Assembly: GCF_027921745.1 (NCBI RefSeq)
Contig: NC_079239.1
Location: 1,887,501 to 1,951,500 of the forward strand
DNA from: Schizosaccharomyces osmophilus
Taxonomy: Eukaryota; Ascomycota; Schizosaccharomycetes; Schizosaccharomycetales; Schizosaccharomycetaceae
DNA length: 64,000 nucleotides
Reading direction: 5' to 3'
Positions within the stretch are counted from its first letter, which is position 1; every line of letters starts with the position of its first letter. Positions 10,925-21,392 of this stretch are shown here, piece by piece. A program made the translations under genes and the position numbers. The notes beneath the pieces are model-generated. The model had not been told where the DNA came from and did no database searches. It was given only the letters and a program-made list of their open reading frames with translations.

Positions 10925-11746
10925 CTTTCCAAAGCAGCAATCCTATAGTATGATTATTCCTTTTTCAGAAAACATAAACAATCAATCAATCAATTCCAAC
11001 TTTCGTTACAAACAAGTACCAAAAAAGCCGAAACAAGATATGCTTGAATTGTGGAAAAATTATCCAAAAGTCCTAAAGATCCAAAGTTGTTTTCCTTTAA
11101 TGCTATGAACTTCAATTCTTATATATTGAGTCAAAGTATTCTTTAAGGGTTTATAACTCCAATATCAAGAAGCTCCAACTCTTCTTTATGAAGCATCATG
11201 AGCTCCTCATGCGATGTGGTGGCTCACACAAGATACCAAGCTACTTGACGCTTTTCCCACACCTCTATATTTCATCAACAGGAGCTCCATGTCCGACAAT
11301 GGTGTGCAGACTATCAGTTACTTCAGAGGTAACACCGATAGTCAGATACGAATTGATCTTTGTCAGAAAAACCACCATCTTGAGAGAAACTTGTGAATTT
11401 AAAAGACGAAAAAGGACGAAATGGAAGCATAAAAGATTGTACTTTTGAAGAGAGCTTTTTTTGTGTGAGCCTGTGGAATACGGTGAGCTGAACTGAAGTG
11501 TGTGTGGTGGATAAGGAACGCTGCTATAAAGATCCAAAGGTAAAAGTGGTAAATTCTGAATTTCGGAACTTTTTTTAAAAAGAAGGAAATATATATATAT
11601 ATTAAAAATAGAATTGTCGTGCTTTGGATTCCTAAACGATTTTCGGACGATTAGTAAAGACGACTTTAAATATATAGGATTTTGGTTCCAATTAGTAACC
11701 ATTGATTAAGGTTTAAGTGTTTGAGTCAAATCTTTGCATCTAAACT
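10925..11746. other. Divergent region with a possible broken small gene
   Basis: Promoter space between the permease (minus) and the DUF1445 gene (plus). On the minus strand at about 11138-11378 there is coding-like sequence spread over two frames, reported separately. An AT-dinucleotide run sits near 11590. Confidence 0.5.
11138..11378 (-). pseudogene. Possible remnant of a small gene
   Basis: From an ATG at 11378 the minus strand encodes MVVFLTKINSYLTIGVTSEV and on to APVDEI, then a stop. The -1 frame continues with IEVWEKRQVAWYLV, a TGA, then HEELMMLHKEELELLDIGV and a stop near 11138. Composition looks protein-like in both frames, but no good intron joins them, so one frame change and one stop separate the parts. 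I do not recognise the family. It could be chance, a spliced small gene I mis-assembled, or a decayed gene. Confidence 0.25.
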
Positions 11747-12637
11747 ATGAACGAGGTTCTTGGCATTTCTTCTGTTCAGCAAAGTTTGAGCGTTATACAA
11801 AACGAAAAACAAAATTTCCATACTACAAATGTTCCAAGTTACAAGACGCGTTCACAATTTTCTCCCAATGACATTCGTAAACTCATTCGAAATCGCCAAT
11901 TCACGGTCTCCACAACTGGATGGGCTGATGGCTACGTCCAGGCTAATTTACTAGTCTTACCGACAAAATATGCTGATGACTTTCGTAACCTGTGTCTTCG
12001 AAACCCTGTTCCATGTCCGTTGCTCGGAGAGACAGCTGCTGGTAATCCCACCGAGTTTTCTTCATCATCTTTAGCGGCCAATGCCAATTTGGCTACAGAC
12101 ATCCCCTTTTACTGTGAATACATCGATGGTAAGTTCTCGAAGGAATTGACTTGCATTTCAAGCCAATGGAACAGCTCGTATGTTGGTTTTTTAATCGGCT
12201 GCTCGTTTTCCTTCGAAGCGGCTCTTGTTGCTGCCAATTTAGTCCCTCGTCATCTCCCTAGCGGAAATCCTCCTCCCATGTTCAAGACAAATCTTCGTCT
12301 TTGTCCATCTGGAGTGTTTTCAGGTACCTTTGTTGTTTCAATGCGTCCATATAAGGAAAAAGATATTCCTCTTGTACGCCGTATCACTGCCGCGTATACC
12401 AACTGCCATGGAGAACCGGTTGCCTGGGGCTGGGATGGAGCAAAGCAACTTGGCATCGAAAATGTCATGCTGCCTGACTATGGCTTCCCAGTCCAACTCC
12501 AGAAAGATGAAGTTCCTGTGTTTTGGGGATGCGGAGTCACGCCTCAAAACGTTGTCATGATGTCGAATTTAACAGAACCTGTTTACTCTCATAAACCTGG
12601 CTATATGTTTCTCACAGATTTGCAACACGGTTTTTAA
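11747..12637 (+). CDS. DUF1445/UPF0317 family protein (putative hydro-lyase)
   Basis: The 296-residue intronless protein belongs to the YcsI/UPF0317 family: FSPNDIRKLIRNRQFTVSTTGWADGYVQANLLVLP at the start in the usual position, then the FLIGCSFSFEAAL segment with its conserved Cys, and a C-terminal ITAAYTNCHGEPVAWG and FWGCGVTPQNVV. It is cytosolic by lack of targeting signals. Bacterial relatives are linked with pxp (5-oxoprolinase) genes, and the same domain forms the N-terminal part of vertebrate D-glutamate cyclase, which makes 5-oxo-D-proline. It matches S. pombe SPAC5H10.01 by memory. Its exact reaction is unproven; a role in D-glutamate/5-oxoproline handling is inferred from context. 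Confidence 0.9.
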   Translation: MNEVLGISSVQQSLSVIQNEKQNFHTTNVPSYKTRSQFSPNDIRKLIRNRQFTVSTTGWADGYVQANLLVLPTKYADDFRNLCLRNPVPCPLLGETAAGNPTEFSSSSLAANANLATDIPFYCEYIDGKFSKELTCISSQWNSSYVGFLIGCSFSFEAALVAANLVPRHLPSGNPPPMFKTNLRLCPSGVFSGTFVVSMRPYKEKDIPLVRRITAAYTNCHGEPVAWGWDGAKQLGIENVMLPDYGFPVQLQKDEVPVFWGCGVTPQNVVMMSNLTEPVYSHKPGYMFLTDLQHGF

Positions 12638-12866
12638 GAAAATCTCGCTCAAAAAATCTTTTTTTTTTTTTTTTTCTAGGTGAAAGAGCGTTTTTGTTAT
12701 GGATATGGAATGATTGCGCTTCCATCTGTCTCCTGGAGTAGTATTTTTCTCTTATTCTCACTTTCACTCCCTTTTCAATTTAAAAAAGTACAATACATCC
12801 TCTGCTCTCTATGTATAAGAATAAAAAATATAATTCGTTGTATGTTCTTCGTCAATCGTCCTCTGA

Positions 12867-12909
<43 letters not shown>

Positions 12910-13191
12910 ACTTGCACTTAAATCCTGCGAAAGTTAGTTGAAAACTTAGGTCGTAACTCTTTAATGCATTACATGTCACCGTCTTCCTTTTGCTTTTCTT
13001 TCCTTGGGTTGCTCTTAGTAGATTGTCTTCCATACTACTTCCAATTGTGTCACCATTACATCGTTTAAAAATAAAAGACGTTTACAAGTGATTTAGCGAA
13101 ATCGGTTCAGAAATAAAGTAGTTCTATGGGTGGTGAGGTGGTTACTTCTCATACCTTGACTGATTGAATTTCCACTCTTCATAATACCACA
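12638..13191. other. Intergenic with T17 and A40 tracts
   Basis: Contains T17 (12659-12675) just after the DUF1445 stop and A40 (12869-12908), the longest homopolymer in the window. S. pombe has, as I recall, a DJ-1/glyoxalase-type gene (SPAC5H10.02c) here; none is visible. Confidence 0.6.
12869..12908 (+). repeat. Homopolymer A40
   Basis: Uninterrupted run of 40 A on the plus strand in intergenic DNA. Such asymmetric A/T tracts can exclude nucleosomes or bind the AT-hooks of fission-yeast Orc4; no function is shown here. Confidence 0.95.
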
Positions 13192-13863
13192 TTGACCATG
13201 CCTACCTCAAACACGCCATTGGCACAGGAAAAAACTGTGTATTTAATCCGACATGGACAAGCACTTCACAATGTAGGTCCCGATGAAGACCATTCAATCC
13301 GTGATCCTGTTTTGACTGACTTGGGAGTCGAACAATCGAAAGAATTATCCAAGCTGTTGGCTGATAAAAAGGTCCAAATTGATGCCATCGTTTGTTCTCC
13401 AATGCGCCGTACACTACAAACCATGGACCTCGGCTTGAAGCAGTATCTTGCAAAACAAGGCGTCGATAAAATTCCTGTTTATATCAACCCTTTGTTTGAA
13501 GAAGTAGGCAGTTTGCCTTGTGATATTGGCTTGGAAATCCCAGACCTCTCCCGTGCGTACCCTCAGTATGATCTCAAGGCCTGTTATGACGGTATTTATC
13601 CAAAGAAAGAAGATATTTATGCTGAAGACATCGACATCAGCGTCGTCAGACATAAGTTTGCTTTGGAGTACTTGTCTGCCCTTCCCCATAAAAGTATTGC
13701 TGTTGTGACCCATAGCGCTTTTATTCGCTTCTTGTTGAAAAAAATGGCTCCAGGTGTTGACATTAACTTTTTACCTCCTGAAATGACTTTTGATAATTGT
13801 GAATTTCGTGAATATATTTTGAAACCTGATGGCAAGGAATTCAAACTTCACGACGTCGAATAA
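13192..13863 (+). CDS. Phosphoglycerate mutase-like (histidine phosphatase) protein
   Basis: Histidine phosphatase superfamily member of 223 residues. The phosphohistidine motif [13 protein letters not shown] is near residue 20, the second basic motif is [10 protein letters not shown], and the second catalytic His is in [14 protein letters not shown] near residue 175. It acts on a small phosphorylated metabolite; the substrate is unknown and true glycolytic mutase activity is unlikely given the short divergent core. The start could be 13192 or the next ATG at 13198. Equivalent, from memory, to S. pombe SPAC5H10.03. It is followed on the same strand by the old yellow enzyme. Confidence 0.9.
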   Translation: MTMPTSNTPLAQEKTVYLIRHGQALHNVGPDEDHSIRDPVLTDLGVEQSKELSKLLADKKVQIDAIVCSPMRRTLQTMDLGLKQYLAKQGVDKIPVYINPLFEEVGSLPCDIGLEIPDLSRAYPQYDLKACYDGIYPKKEDIYAEDIDISVVRHKFALEYLSALPHKSIAVVTHSAFIRFLLKKMAPGVDINFLPPEMTFDNCEFREYILKPDGKEFKLHDVE

Positions 13864-14732
13864 GTCGGAAAAGCCTAGTAATTTATGTTTTGCGCCATTG
13901 ACCTTTTTATTTCATTATAGAAGCAATCGTGCATTATGAGGCAGAAAATATATGATATACTCATCTATTGAGCTGTAGTTACTTCCATTATTCTTCGATG
14001 AAGGGATATTGGATAAATTTATGAAATTAGTTTATCAATGAATTTTCTAAAACTACTAAGCCTTTGTTGGGCAAAGAATGTAGGGTATTTGGAACTCCCT
14101 TAATATATAATAAATAAATCTAATCCTGTTTCTAGTAAAAGGCCAACAAAATCTTACAGAACTGATCATTAAAAATTTAAAATGAAAGAAAACCTTTCAA
14201 TGAATTGATTTCCTCTTTTTCTAACCCAAAAACTGAAAGGTTTCCATCGTTTTTTCAAAGAGAATATCATATAATGAGTAACGTAATTACCAAGTCATTT
14301 ATTTACTGTTTATGTAGTTTCAAAAAGGAACATCGGAAATCATCCCTTCCTGAATTGAGAGATTGTTTGGAATAGATACCTTTCTTAATAGTTCAGTAGA
14401 AGAAGTTTATGGTCCCTTTTCAATTTCTTAGATGCTTTCCTGGATGCTCACCAAAGATTCAATTTCTGACCCTTGGTACCGAAAAAAGGACAATGCGATG
14501 AGAAGGATGAATATATCGGACGAACATTCTTTAGCAATCGACTCAAAGTAATGAACGTTGAAGCCTCCGCGAAACACTTGTTCGTACAGCATACAGCCGC
14601 CACATAGTTTAGTCAAGTTTCGCCATCATGTATTTCTGGTATGAATAGCTGCAGCAATCATTGTACCTTTGCCTATTAAAATTTCACAGCGGATTTGAAG
14701 GAGCTATAGGTTTCGAGTTGTTTCGCTGTAAA
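13864..14732. other. Intergenic between mutase-like gene and OYE gene
   Basis: AT-rich, no supportable gene. An in-frame extension upstream of the OYE ATG (14661-14732) exists but is not conserved-looking. Confidence 0.5.
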
Positions 14733-15905
14733 ATGTCCAAAAGCAAATTGTTTAGGGCAATACAGGTGGGAAATATGCTTCTAAGACATAGAATTGTACA
14801 CGCTCCGATGACTAGATTGCGAGCCACTGACGATGGATTCGTTACCAAATTGATGACCGAATATTATACTCAAAGGTCATGTATCCCAGGATCATTGATG
14901 ATTTCAGATGCAACATTCGCAGGAGAAAAGTCTGGCGGATACCCAAATAACCCTAGGTGTTTCACAGAAGAACATGCAAAGGCTTGGATTCCTGTCACGA
15001 ATGCTATCCACCGAAACAAATCTTATCTATTTATGCAGCTTTGGCCTTTACCCGGAGAAATCAAGGATGAATATAGAGAAGACCCAGAAAAATTAAAGGA
15101 GATCGCATACAATGACTGCCCTATGGATCCACTTGGCTTACCTGCTGGTGTCGAGTCCTTCGATACCGTTCAAGGAATAAACATTTACAAGAAAAAGTAT
15201 GTAAGCAAAACAGATATACAAGAATATATCCATGATTTTGTCAATGCAGCTTCTTTAGCTACCCACGTCGCAAAGGCAGATGGAGTGGAGCTTCATCAAG
15301 CGAATGGGTTTTTACTAGACCGATTCGTCCTCGGTGGTTTAGGCGATCAATGTGATCCAGATTATCGAGGACCACTTGAGAATCGGTGTCGATTTGCTTT
15401 GGAAGTTTTGGAAGCCGTTACTCAAGAAATTGGACAAGAAAGAGTTGGATATAGGATCTCACCGTATTCGGCTTGGGCGTTACAAACTGACACCAGGGAG
15501 ACTCATATATATTTAATGAAGGAGATTTCTAAGCGTTTTCCAAAGCTGGCCTATATTCATGCGATTGAACCCCGACAATATTGGAGTGGTCATAAGAGGA
15601 TAAAGTCTGAAGTAAATACATTTTACCTACAAAAGTATTGGAAAGGACCATTTATTACTGCTGGTGGCTATGATCCCGAGTCGGCCATGGAAGCCGCAGA
15701 CGAACGAGGCACATTAGTAGCCTTTGGCAGACAATATATTGCAAACCCAGATTTGGTATATCGTGTTCACAATAATTTACCTTTAAATCCTTACAAGCGC
15801 TCTGAATTCTACACACCTAAGAGTACTTTAGGCTACATTGATTATCCATTTAGCCAAGAGTATCTAACTGCAACGAAAGAAAGACAACCTAATGAGGGAA
15901 AATAA
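14733..15905 (+). CDS. Old yellow enzyme family NADPH dehydrogenase
   Basis: FMN-dependent ene-reductase fold of 390 residues, starting at MSKSKLFRAIQVG (14733). An in-frame start 24 codons earlier would add a poor leader. Family features are APMTRLRA (FMN-contact Thr), EYYTQRS, FMQLWPL, the substrate-anion pair in ELHQANGFLLDRF (His and Asn present), LENRCRFALEV, and FGRQYIANPDLVYRV at the FMN phosphate site. The Tyr two residues after Asn, the usual proton donor (HxxNxY), is Phe here, so alkene reduction may be weak while NADPH oxidation is kept. Position fits S. pombe SPAC5H10.04. A second OYE gene that I recall in S. pombe (SPAC5H10.10) is absent from the expected place near 21-23 kb. Confidence 0.93.
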   Translation: MSKSKLFRAIQVGNMLLRHRIVHAPMTRLRATDDGFVTKLMTEYYTQRSCIPGSLMISDATFAGEKSGGYPNNPRCFTEEHAKAWIPVTNAIHRNKSYLFMQLWPLPGEIKDEYREDPEKLKEIAYNDCPMDPLGLPAGVESFDTVQGINIYKKKYVSKTDIQEYIHDFVNAASLATHVAKADGVELHQANGFLLDRFVLGGLGDQCDPDYRGPLENRCRFALEVLEAVTQEIGQERVGYRISPYSAWALQTDTRETHIYLMKEISKRFPKLAYIHAIEPRQYWSGHKRIKSEVNTFYLQKYWKGPFITAGGYDPESAMEAADERGTLVAFGRQYIANPDLVYRVHNNLPLNPYKRSEFYTPKSTLGYIDYPFSQEYLTATKERQPNEGK

Positions 15906-16143
15906 CAAATACATGCCATGAAGAACATAATGTCCTCCCTTTATTTTCTTATGGATGCTATTCATGAATAAGGATTGTTCAGAAATGCAATCCTAACTTT
16001 ATTAAGATATTCATTGTTCGATGCTGGCGGGTAAAAGTCAGCGAATGTGAGTTGATATGGACATTAAAAACGCACAAAGGAAGGACATTCTATCTTTCCA
16101 AAAAGACCCAGGAATATCATTTAATGAGCAAAACCCTTTCCGT

Positions 16144-16734
16144 CTAATAAGCAGGCAGAACTTTTTGTAAATGGAGCTTATAAGCGGATATATAAGACTC
16201 TACCTGAGGGTTTTTAATGACATCGTTCGCCGTGAAGGAAGGTAACGAGGTCATTGCCAAAAACTCGTGAGCCTTATGAACAGGGTACAAGACATTGTCG
16301 ACGCCACGGCCATCAAAGAAATTTCCAAACTCGTGGAAGGCCTCAAAGGGAGCATTCCAGGTAGTGGAAAGCATGTAAGATTTACCATGCAAAAGACCAC
16401 CTTTACCATAGTTCTTGGTAGGACTTGTACGAGAACGGCCGTCGCTTGCAAAGAGCTTTCCGAATCCTACAGTAAAGACTTCGTCAATGTATTTCTTTAA
16501 AGGCCAGGGAAGACCCATCCACCATCCGGGAAATTGATAGAGGACAACGTCAGAAGAAGCAAACTTTTCAATCTCTTCTTCAATAACATAGCCTTTGGTA
16601 ACAATTGTCTCATGAACTGTATGGCCTAAACCCGTCAAAGTCTCATTGGCAACACCTTGAAGCGTTTCGCTTAATTTGCCCTGGCTGTGACCAAAAGGGT
16701 GAGAACCGTTAACAAGCAAAATTTTCAATCCCAT
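16144..16734 (-). CDS. NAD(P)H:quinone reductase, flavodoxin fold (MdaB-like)
   Basis: Two-electron quinone reductase of the flavodoxin-like NQO/MdaB family, FAD-bound and probably cytosolic. From MGLKILLVNGSHPFGHSQGK the 196-residue protein shows the N-terminal nucleotide-binding strand and loop, the FPGWWMGLPWPLKKYIDEVF segment characteristic of MdaB/NQO proteins, and LLHGKSYMLSTTWNAPFEAF. An ATG 13 codons upstream (16773) is in frame, but the extra residues precede the first beta strand. It matches S. pombe SPAC5H10.05c by position and strand. It is convergent with the OYE gene, another flavoenzyme of electrophile/quinone reduction. Confidence 0.92.
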   Translation of the reverse strand: MGLKILLVNGSHPFGHSQGKLSETLQGVANETLTGLGHTVHETIVTKGYVIEEEIEKFASSDVVLYQFPGWWMGLPWPLKKYIDEVFTVGFGKLFASDGRSRTSPTKNYGKGGLLHGKSYMLSTTWNAPFEAFHEFGNFFDGRGVDNVLYPVHKAHEFLAMTSLPSFTANDVIKNPQVESYISAYKLHLQKVLPAY

Positions 16735-17258
16735 TGTTCCTTTTAAGCAATCCAAAAGGTCTGTAAAATGCAATGGTAGATGAAGGATGGTTTTATGAAA
16801 CAGCGCTTTTATAAGTGCAGAATGATGACACCTTCGCTAAATTGCTTATTCAGCAGATGTTGGTGGATATTACCAATCACGAACTTTTCATGTTTTTATT
16901 TGTATAAAATAATTAAATTAGTTTTGGATGCTTGAACAGAAAGCGATCAAGTCGTTCAGAAGGAAAAGCCGAATGTCTAAGTCTACATATGGTGTGGTAA
17001 TTTGAGAAACTACACAAGAACAGAAGAAATATAAGAATAAAAGAAAATAGTATAGAGACGATAGAGAATGGAATAAAGATTTCATTGCTATTGTAGGAAA
17101 TGCAGTATATACACTGAAGGTTGAATAACAGAAAGAGACTACTAGTCGACATATCTACAAAGTGAGAAGGAGAAAGAAGAAAAAGAGATGTACATTATAT
17201 GACGAATTAACGAAAGGAACGAAATATCCTGGATATAGGAAATGAGAGAAAGTTTGTT
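16735..17258. other. Intergenic between adh4 3' end and quinone reductase promoter
   Basis: No gene supported. An 80-codon minus-strand frame at 16913-17152 is Phe/Ser-rich and looks like noise. Confidence 0.5.
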
Positions 17259-18584
17259 TTAGTAGGCAGCAGCAAAGATAGACTTGACTTCGTCCAGAGT
17301 AGGTTGAACAGGATTAGTAGCACCACAAGCATCCTTGGCAGCATTCTTAGAAAGCTCTTCAAAGTCCTTTTCTAAGATGCCCAAAAATCTGAGATAGGGC
17401 TTAATGCCTACTTGCTCATTCATATCTTTAATTTTTTCTATAGCAGCCTGAGCTGTGTGATCTTGGCAACCAAGTTGAAGAGCAACATCACCCAAACGAG
17501 AAGCTGCTCGAGCATCCTTTGTATTAAACAACTGGACATGAGGAAGCAAAATGGCATTGCATATACCATGGGGAATATTATAAAATCCACCAAGTTGGTG
17601 GGCCATAGCATGAACGTAACCCAAAGAAGCATTATTGAAAGCCATACCACCGAGGAATTGTGCATAGGCCATCTTTTCTCGAGCTTCTTGATCTTTGCCA
17701 TTGACAACAGCGCGTCTAAGATATTGACCGACGAGTTCTACACACTTGAGGGCACAGGCATCGGTAATGGGGTTCGCAGCAGTTGAAACATAGGCCTCGA
17801 CAGCATGGGTCAAAGCATCCATGCCAGTGGCAGCGGTCAAAGAAGGAGGAAGTCCATACATGGTTTCAGGATCGTTGACGGAAAGAACAGGCATAGTGTG
17901 CTTGTCAATGATGGCCATCTTTATGTGACGAGTTTCTTCGGTGATAATAGCAAAGCGAGTCATTTCACTAGCAGTTCCAGCGGTGGTGTTGACGGAAATC
18001 AAGGGCAATTGAGGCTTTAGTGATTTATCAACGCCTTCATAGTCAGCGATTTCACCGCCGTTCGTAGCAAGCAAGGCAATTCCCTTGGCGCAGTCATGAG
18101 CCGAACCGCCACCAATGGAAACAATAGAATCACAGCCAAATTCTTTGATGAGCTTTAAGCCATCCATGACATTGGTGACTGTTGGATTGGGTTGCACGCC
18201 ATTGTAAATATAAACAGTGGATCCACGTTCTTCCAAAAGGTCTTTGGCCCTATCGCAGAGGCCAATTTTAATGATGCCAGGGTCAGTTACAATAAGGACC
18301 TTTTTGTAACCGCTCAATTTGATTTGGTTCGCAGCTTCGACAAGACTACCTTTACCAAACAAGTTGAAGGAAGGAACGTAGAACGCACTAACTGGAGAAG
18401 ATCTGGCATGAGTGCTGGTGGAAAACGAATTATACGCCAAACCCGTGGCAAATGTTTTGTTCAGTTGAGAGTGACATGTCTTCCAAGACAAAGGTATAGC
18501 CGTAGAAAAAGAGTGAATAGAGCGAATGTTGCGACTCAATGAGGGTTGAACACGAGAAATCCAACGACGAATAAGCATGATCAA
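17259..18584 (-). CDS. adh4: Mitochondrial iron-containing alcohol dehydrogenase Adh4
   Basis: Group III (iron-dependent) NAD alcohol dehydrogenase, 441 residues. The first about 60 residues are Arg/Ser-rich without acidic residues, a mitochondrial presequence ([20 protein letters not shown]). The core has [18 protein letters not shown] (NAD site), [14 protein letters not shown], the metal-ligand stretch [13 protein letters not shown], and [23 protein letters not shown], whose Asp/His residues bind iron. Start at 18584; ATG two codons later is also possible. Matches S. pombe adh4 (SPAC5H10.06c), reported as mitochondrial. Long upstream spacer of 1.1 kb. Confidence 0.95.
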   Translation of the reverse strand: MIMLIRRWISRVQPSLSRNIRSIHSFSTAIPLSWKTCHSQLNKTFATGLAYNSFSTSTHARSSPVSAFYVPSFNLFGKGSLVEAANQIKLSGYKKVLIVTDPGIIKIGLCDRAKDLLEERGSTVYIYNGVQPNPTVTNVMDGLKLIKEFGCDSIVSIGGGSAHDCAKGIALLATNGGEIADYEGVDKSLKPQLPLISVNTTAGTASEMTRFAIITEETRHIKMAIIDKHTMPVLSVNDPETMYGLPPSLTAATGMDALTHAVEAYVSTAANPITDACALKCVELVGQYLRRAVVNGKDQEAREKMAYAQFLGGMAFNNASLGYVHAMAHQLGGFYNIPHGICNAILLPHVQLFNTKDARAASRLGDVALQLGCQDHTAQAAIEKIKDMNEQVGIKPYLRFLGILEKDFEELSKNAAKDACGATNPVQPTLDEVKSIFAAAY

Positions 18585-19704
18585 TAAGTTAAGCCTAGAT
18601 CTTCAAGAAAAGAAAAAAACAATAAATTTCAATTTTGAAATAAAATTTCAAAATCTTGGTCTCTTTCGAGCGATGAACCTCGTAGAGTAATGACAATCAA
18701 CCAAGTTTATGAAAAACGCGTCAACAAAACTTGCACTTTTGTTTCTTTATGCGCTTTCTTTTGATAAATCAAACTTGCTTTTAAATGGAAGTCCTAAATT
18801 TCAAAAAGACCCAATCAGATATACAAGGACAAAGTGGGTTTTCCAAGCTGAAATGTATATGGCTAAAGATATTGATGGGCTTCGTGGAGAAAAATTTAAA
18901 TCTCCATGATTTGCTTTGACGTACTGGTGGAGAATGATCAGCGAACGTTAAAATTTTCTCGGATCTCAGAGTAACGTCCAATCAATGCCTTAAGATAAGA
19001 TCGACGTCGCCGCGTTTCGACGATCATTAGTAAGATCTGCGTGTTTCGAAAATCATTTGCATTGGAGAAGAACGCTGGTACCTTCACAATGAAAAATAGG
19101 TTTTCTAACTTATAATAGTTGAAAGAATATGTGCATGGAGGCTTTTGTCCTTAGAAGAAACCCATCCGCTTTCTTTCTACGTTTGAAAAATTTCGTTGCA
19201 AATCCAGAAATCCACGATGATCATCAAAGATCCTCCTACAGATAATCTCAAAAGCTCTCTCTGCCCATCTTACGTCGCATTCTGAACATTCGTTGGGATT
19301 GTAAACCCTTGATAGGCTAATATATATAATCCTATCGAACCATTTTGGAAGTTTGAAAGAAAAAGAAAAACAAAAGAAATGCAAGGATTGAAAGAGCACA
19401 AGACTGTAGACATGAATGCATTCATGAAAATTAGTTACTCGTGAGGTGTTTGTTTCACTTTCCCCTACAGCAGTTCCTGCAATAGTGTTGATTCATTTGG
19501 TAGGATTTGTGTTGTGTATGTACTAAAAACAAGCTTTTTTACCCAGCCGTAACAAATATAAAATGATTTATTCTTTTCTTTTCATTGTTTTAAATTTCTA
19601 TCAAAGATTTTTCTTTGGCTTATCATTTGTAAGTTCTTTTTCTTTCTTGATGCTTTCCAATGTATCAACATTCAAGATGAATTGAAACTTAATTTTCGCA
19701 TTCA
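18585..19704. other. Long adh4 upstream region
   Basis: 1.1 kb between adh4 and pan6. I support no gene. A minus-strand 82-codon frame at 19151-19399 (ending with RNFSNVERKRMGFF) has reasonable composition but no context. An S. pombe-specific gene that I recall here (SPAC5H10.07) is not seen. Confidence 0.45.
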
Positions 19705-20571
19705 TTATTTTTGTATATCATAATGGCAGTTAATTTGGATATTATCAATTAATCTTGCCTTGCCCAACCAAGCTGCCGCAAGTAAAACCATGCGCTTGGT
19801 TTCATGGCTGCAAGACTCTAGAGAATCGGCGTCTCGAATTTCAATTTGGTCAGGAACAAACCCAAGTTTGCGCAATTCAGTATCGCAATCCTGAAACAAG
19901 GTAGCAAAGTCTCGATGGCCTTGAGTTACTTTCCTCACCACTCCAGATAATACCTCATACAGGTTAGGAGCAATCTTGAGCTGTTCTTCTGTTAAATAGC
20001 CATTTCTAGAACTCAACGCCAAGCCATTCTCACCACGAACAATCGGAACGCCGACGATCTCGATACCAAAATCCAAATCCGTTACCATCTTTCGTAGAAT
20101 CGCCAACTGCTGGAAATCTTTCTCGCCAAAGCATGCTATATCCGGTTGTACTATATGGAACAATTTGCTTACAATCGTCGTAACACCACGAAAATGTCCT
20201 GGGCGACTAGCACCTTCCAGCATTTCCGATAACTTTGGAGTTTCCACGAATGTAATTCCTGCAGAACCAGCCGGGTACAGCTCTTGCACTGTGGGCGTAA
20301 ATACTAAATCGACACACAAATCCTTTAGTTTTTCGCTATCCTCTTTTAACGTTTGAGGATAAGCATTCAAGTCGTTTTGGTTGTTGAATTGCATAGGATT
20401 GACGAAAATGCTAACTACCACTTTTGTTCCCATTTCCTTTGCCTTTTTCACCAATGTTAAATGACCCTCATGCAAATTGCCCATTGTTGGAACAAATGCA
20501 ATTCGTTCTCCTTGTTGTCGCCAAAATTGGATTCGTTCCCGAACCAACCCTTTTTTTCCTTCAATAATCAT
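19705..20571 (-). CDS. pan6: Pantothenate synthetase (pantoate-beta-alanine ligase)
   Basis: Condenses pantoate with beta-alanine using ATP to give pantothenate (vitamin B5). The 288-residue protein has every PanC landmark: [20 protein letters not shown] with the HIGH-type HEGH nucleotide motif, [30 protein letters not shown] (KDFQQ), and [10 protein letters not shown] as the KMSKS-like loop. It lies directly downstream of the ketopantoate hydroxymethyltransferase gene on the same strand with only 20 bases (20572-20591) between stop and start, leaving no room for an independent terminator and promoter outside coding sequence. The two enzymes act one step apart in the pathway. Matches S. pombe pan6 (SPAC5H10.08c). 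Confidence 0.95.
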   Translation of the reverse strand: MIIEGKKGLVRERIQFWRQQGERIAFVPTMGNLHEGHLTLVKKAKEMGTKVVVSIFVNPMQFNNQNDLNAYPQTLKEDSEKLKDLCVDLVFTPTVQELYPAGSAGITFVETPKLSEMLEGASRPGHFRGVTTIVSKLFHIVQPDIACFGEKDFQQLAILRKMVTDLDFGIEIVGVPIVRGENGLALSSRNGYLTEEQLKIAPNLYEVLSGVVRKVTQGHRDFATLFQDCDTELRKLGFVPDQIEIRDADSLESCSHETKRMVLLAAAWLGKARLIDNIQINCHYDIQK

Positions 20572-20591
20572 TTTATAATTTTACCTTGGTA

Positions 20592-21392
20592 TTAATAAGT
20601 ATGTTCTTTTGCTGGATAATGCCCTTCTTTCACTTCCTGCATGTATAGTCGGACGGCAGCTCGTATGTCGCCGGTCCCGCTCAGGAAGTTTTTAGCAAAT
20701 CGAGGAACTTTTCCACTGGAAATGCCCAGTGCATCGTGCATGACAAGGATTTGACCGTCTGTATGTTTACCAGCTCCAATTCCAATCGTCGGGATCGAAA
20801 CAGATTCTGTAATTTTTTGTCCCAATGTCTCAGGAATGCATTCGAGCACCATCATTTGAGCTCCAGCTTCCTCTAGCTGTTTTGCAGCTTCCAAAATTTT
20901 ACTAGCGGCAGCTTCGTTTCTTCCCTGAACCTTGAAACCTCCATAAATATTCACAGCTTGAGGCGTCATTCCAATGTGTCCGGAAACCGGAACGGATCTT
21001 TGAGTCAACTTTCGAATAGTGTCATAGACCCAGCTGCCACTTCCTTCTACTTTAACAATATTCGCTCCGGATCGCATGAGAGTTGCTGCGTTTTTGCATG
21101 CATCGTCTGCGTTGCTGTAACTCATGAATGGCATGTCAGCCATAACCAGGCTGTTGGGTGCACCACGTCGAACACTTCTAGTGTGGTATGCAACATCAGA
21201 AACGCAAACGGGTATTGTTGAAGTATGCCCTTGAGCAGCCATTCCTAGAGAATCTCCAACTAACATAACCGGCATTCCCTGTTCTTCAAACAGCCTCGAA
21301 AAGCTGGCATCGTAGGCAGTAATACACGAAAATTTTTCTTTAGTAAGCTTCCACTGACGAAGCACAGAAGCAGTAATTGGTTTCGTCAACAT
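20592..21392 (-). CDS. ecm31: 3-methyl-2-oxobutanoate hydroxymethyltransferase (PanB)
   Basis: Makes ketopantoate from 2-oxoisovalerate and methylene-tetrahydrofolate, the first committed pantothenate step. The 266-residue TIM-barrel protein shows [28 protein letters not shown] (metal-binding Asp), [42 protein letters not shown] and [17 protein letters not shown]. Short and bacterial-like, without the long presequence of plant enzymes. Its downstream neighbour pan6 starts 20 bases after its stop codon. Corresponds to S. pombe SPAC5H10.09c. Confidence 0.95.
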   Translation of the reverse strand: MLTKPITASVLRQWKLTKEKFSCITAYDASFSRLFEEQGMPVMLVGDSLGMAAQGHTSTIPVCVSDVAYHTRSVRRGAPNSLVMADMPFMSYSNADDACKNAATLMRSGANIVKVEGSGSWVYDTIRKLTQRSVPVSGHIGMTPQAVNIYGGFKVQGRNEAAASKILEAAKQLEEAGAQMMVLECIPETLGQKITESVSIPTIGIGAGKHTDGQILVMHDALGISSGKVPRFAKNFLSGTGDIRAAVRLYMQEVKEGHYPAKEHTY

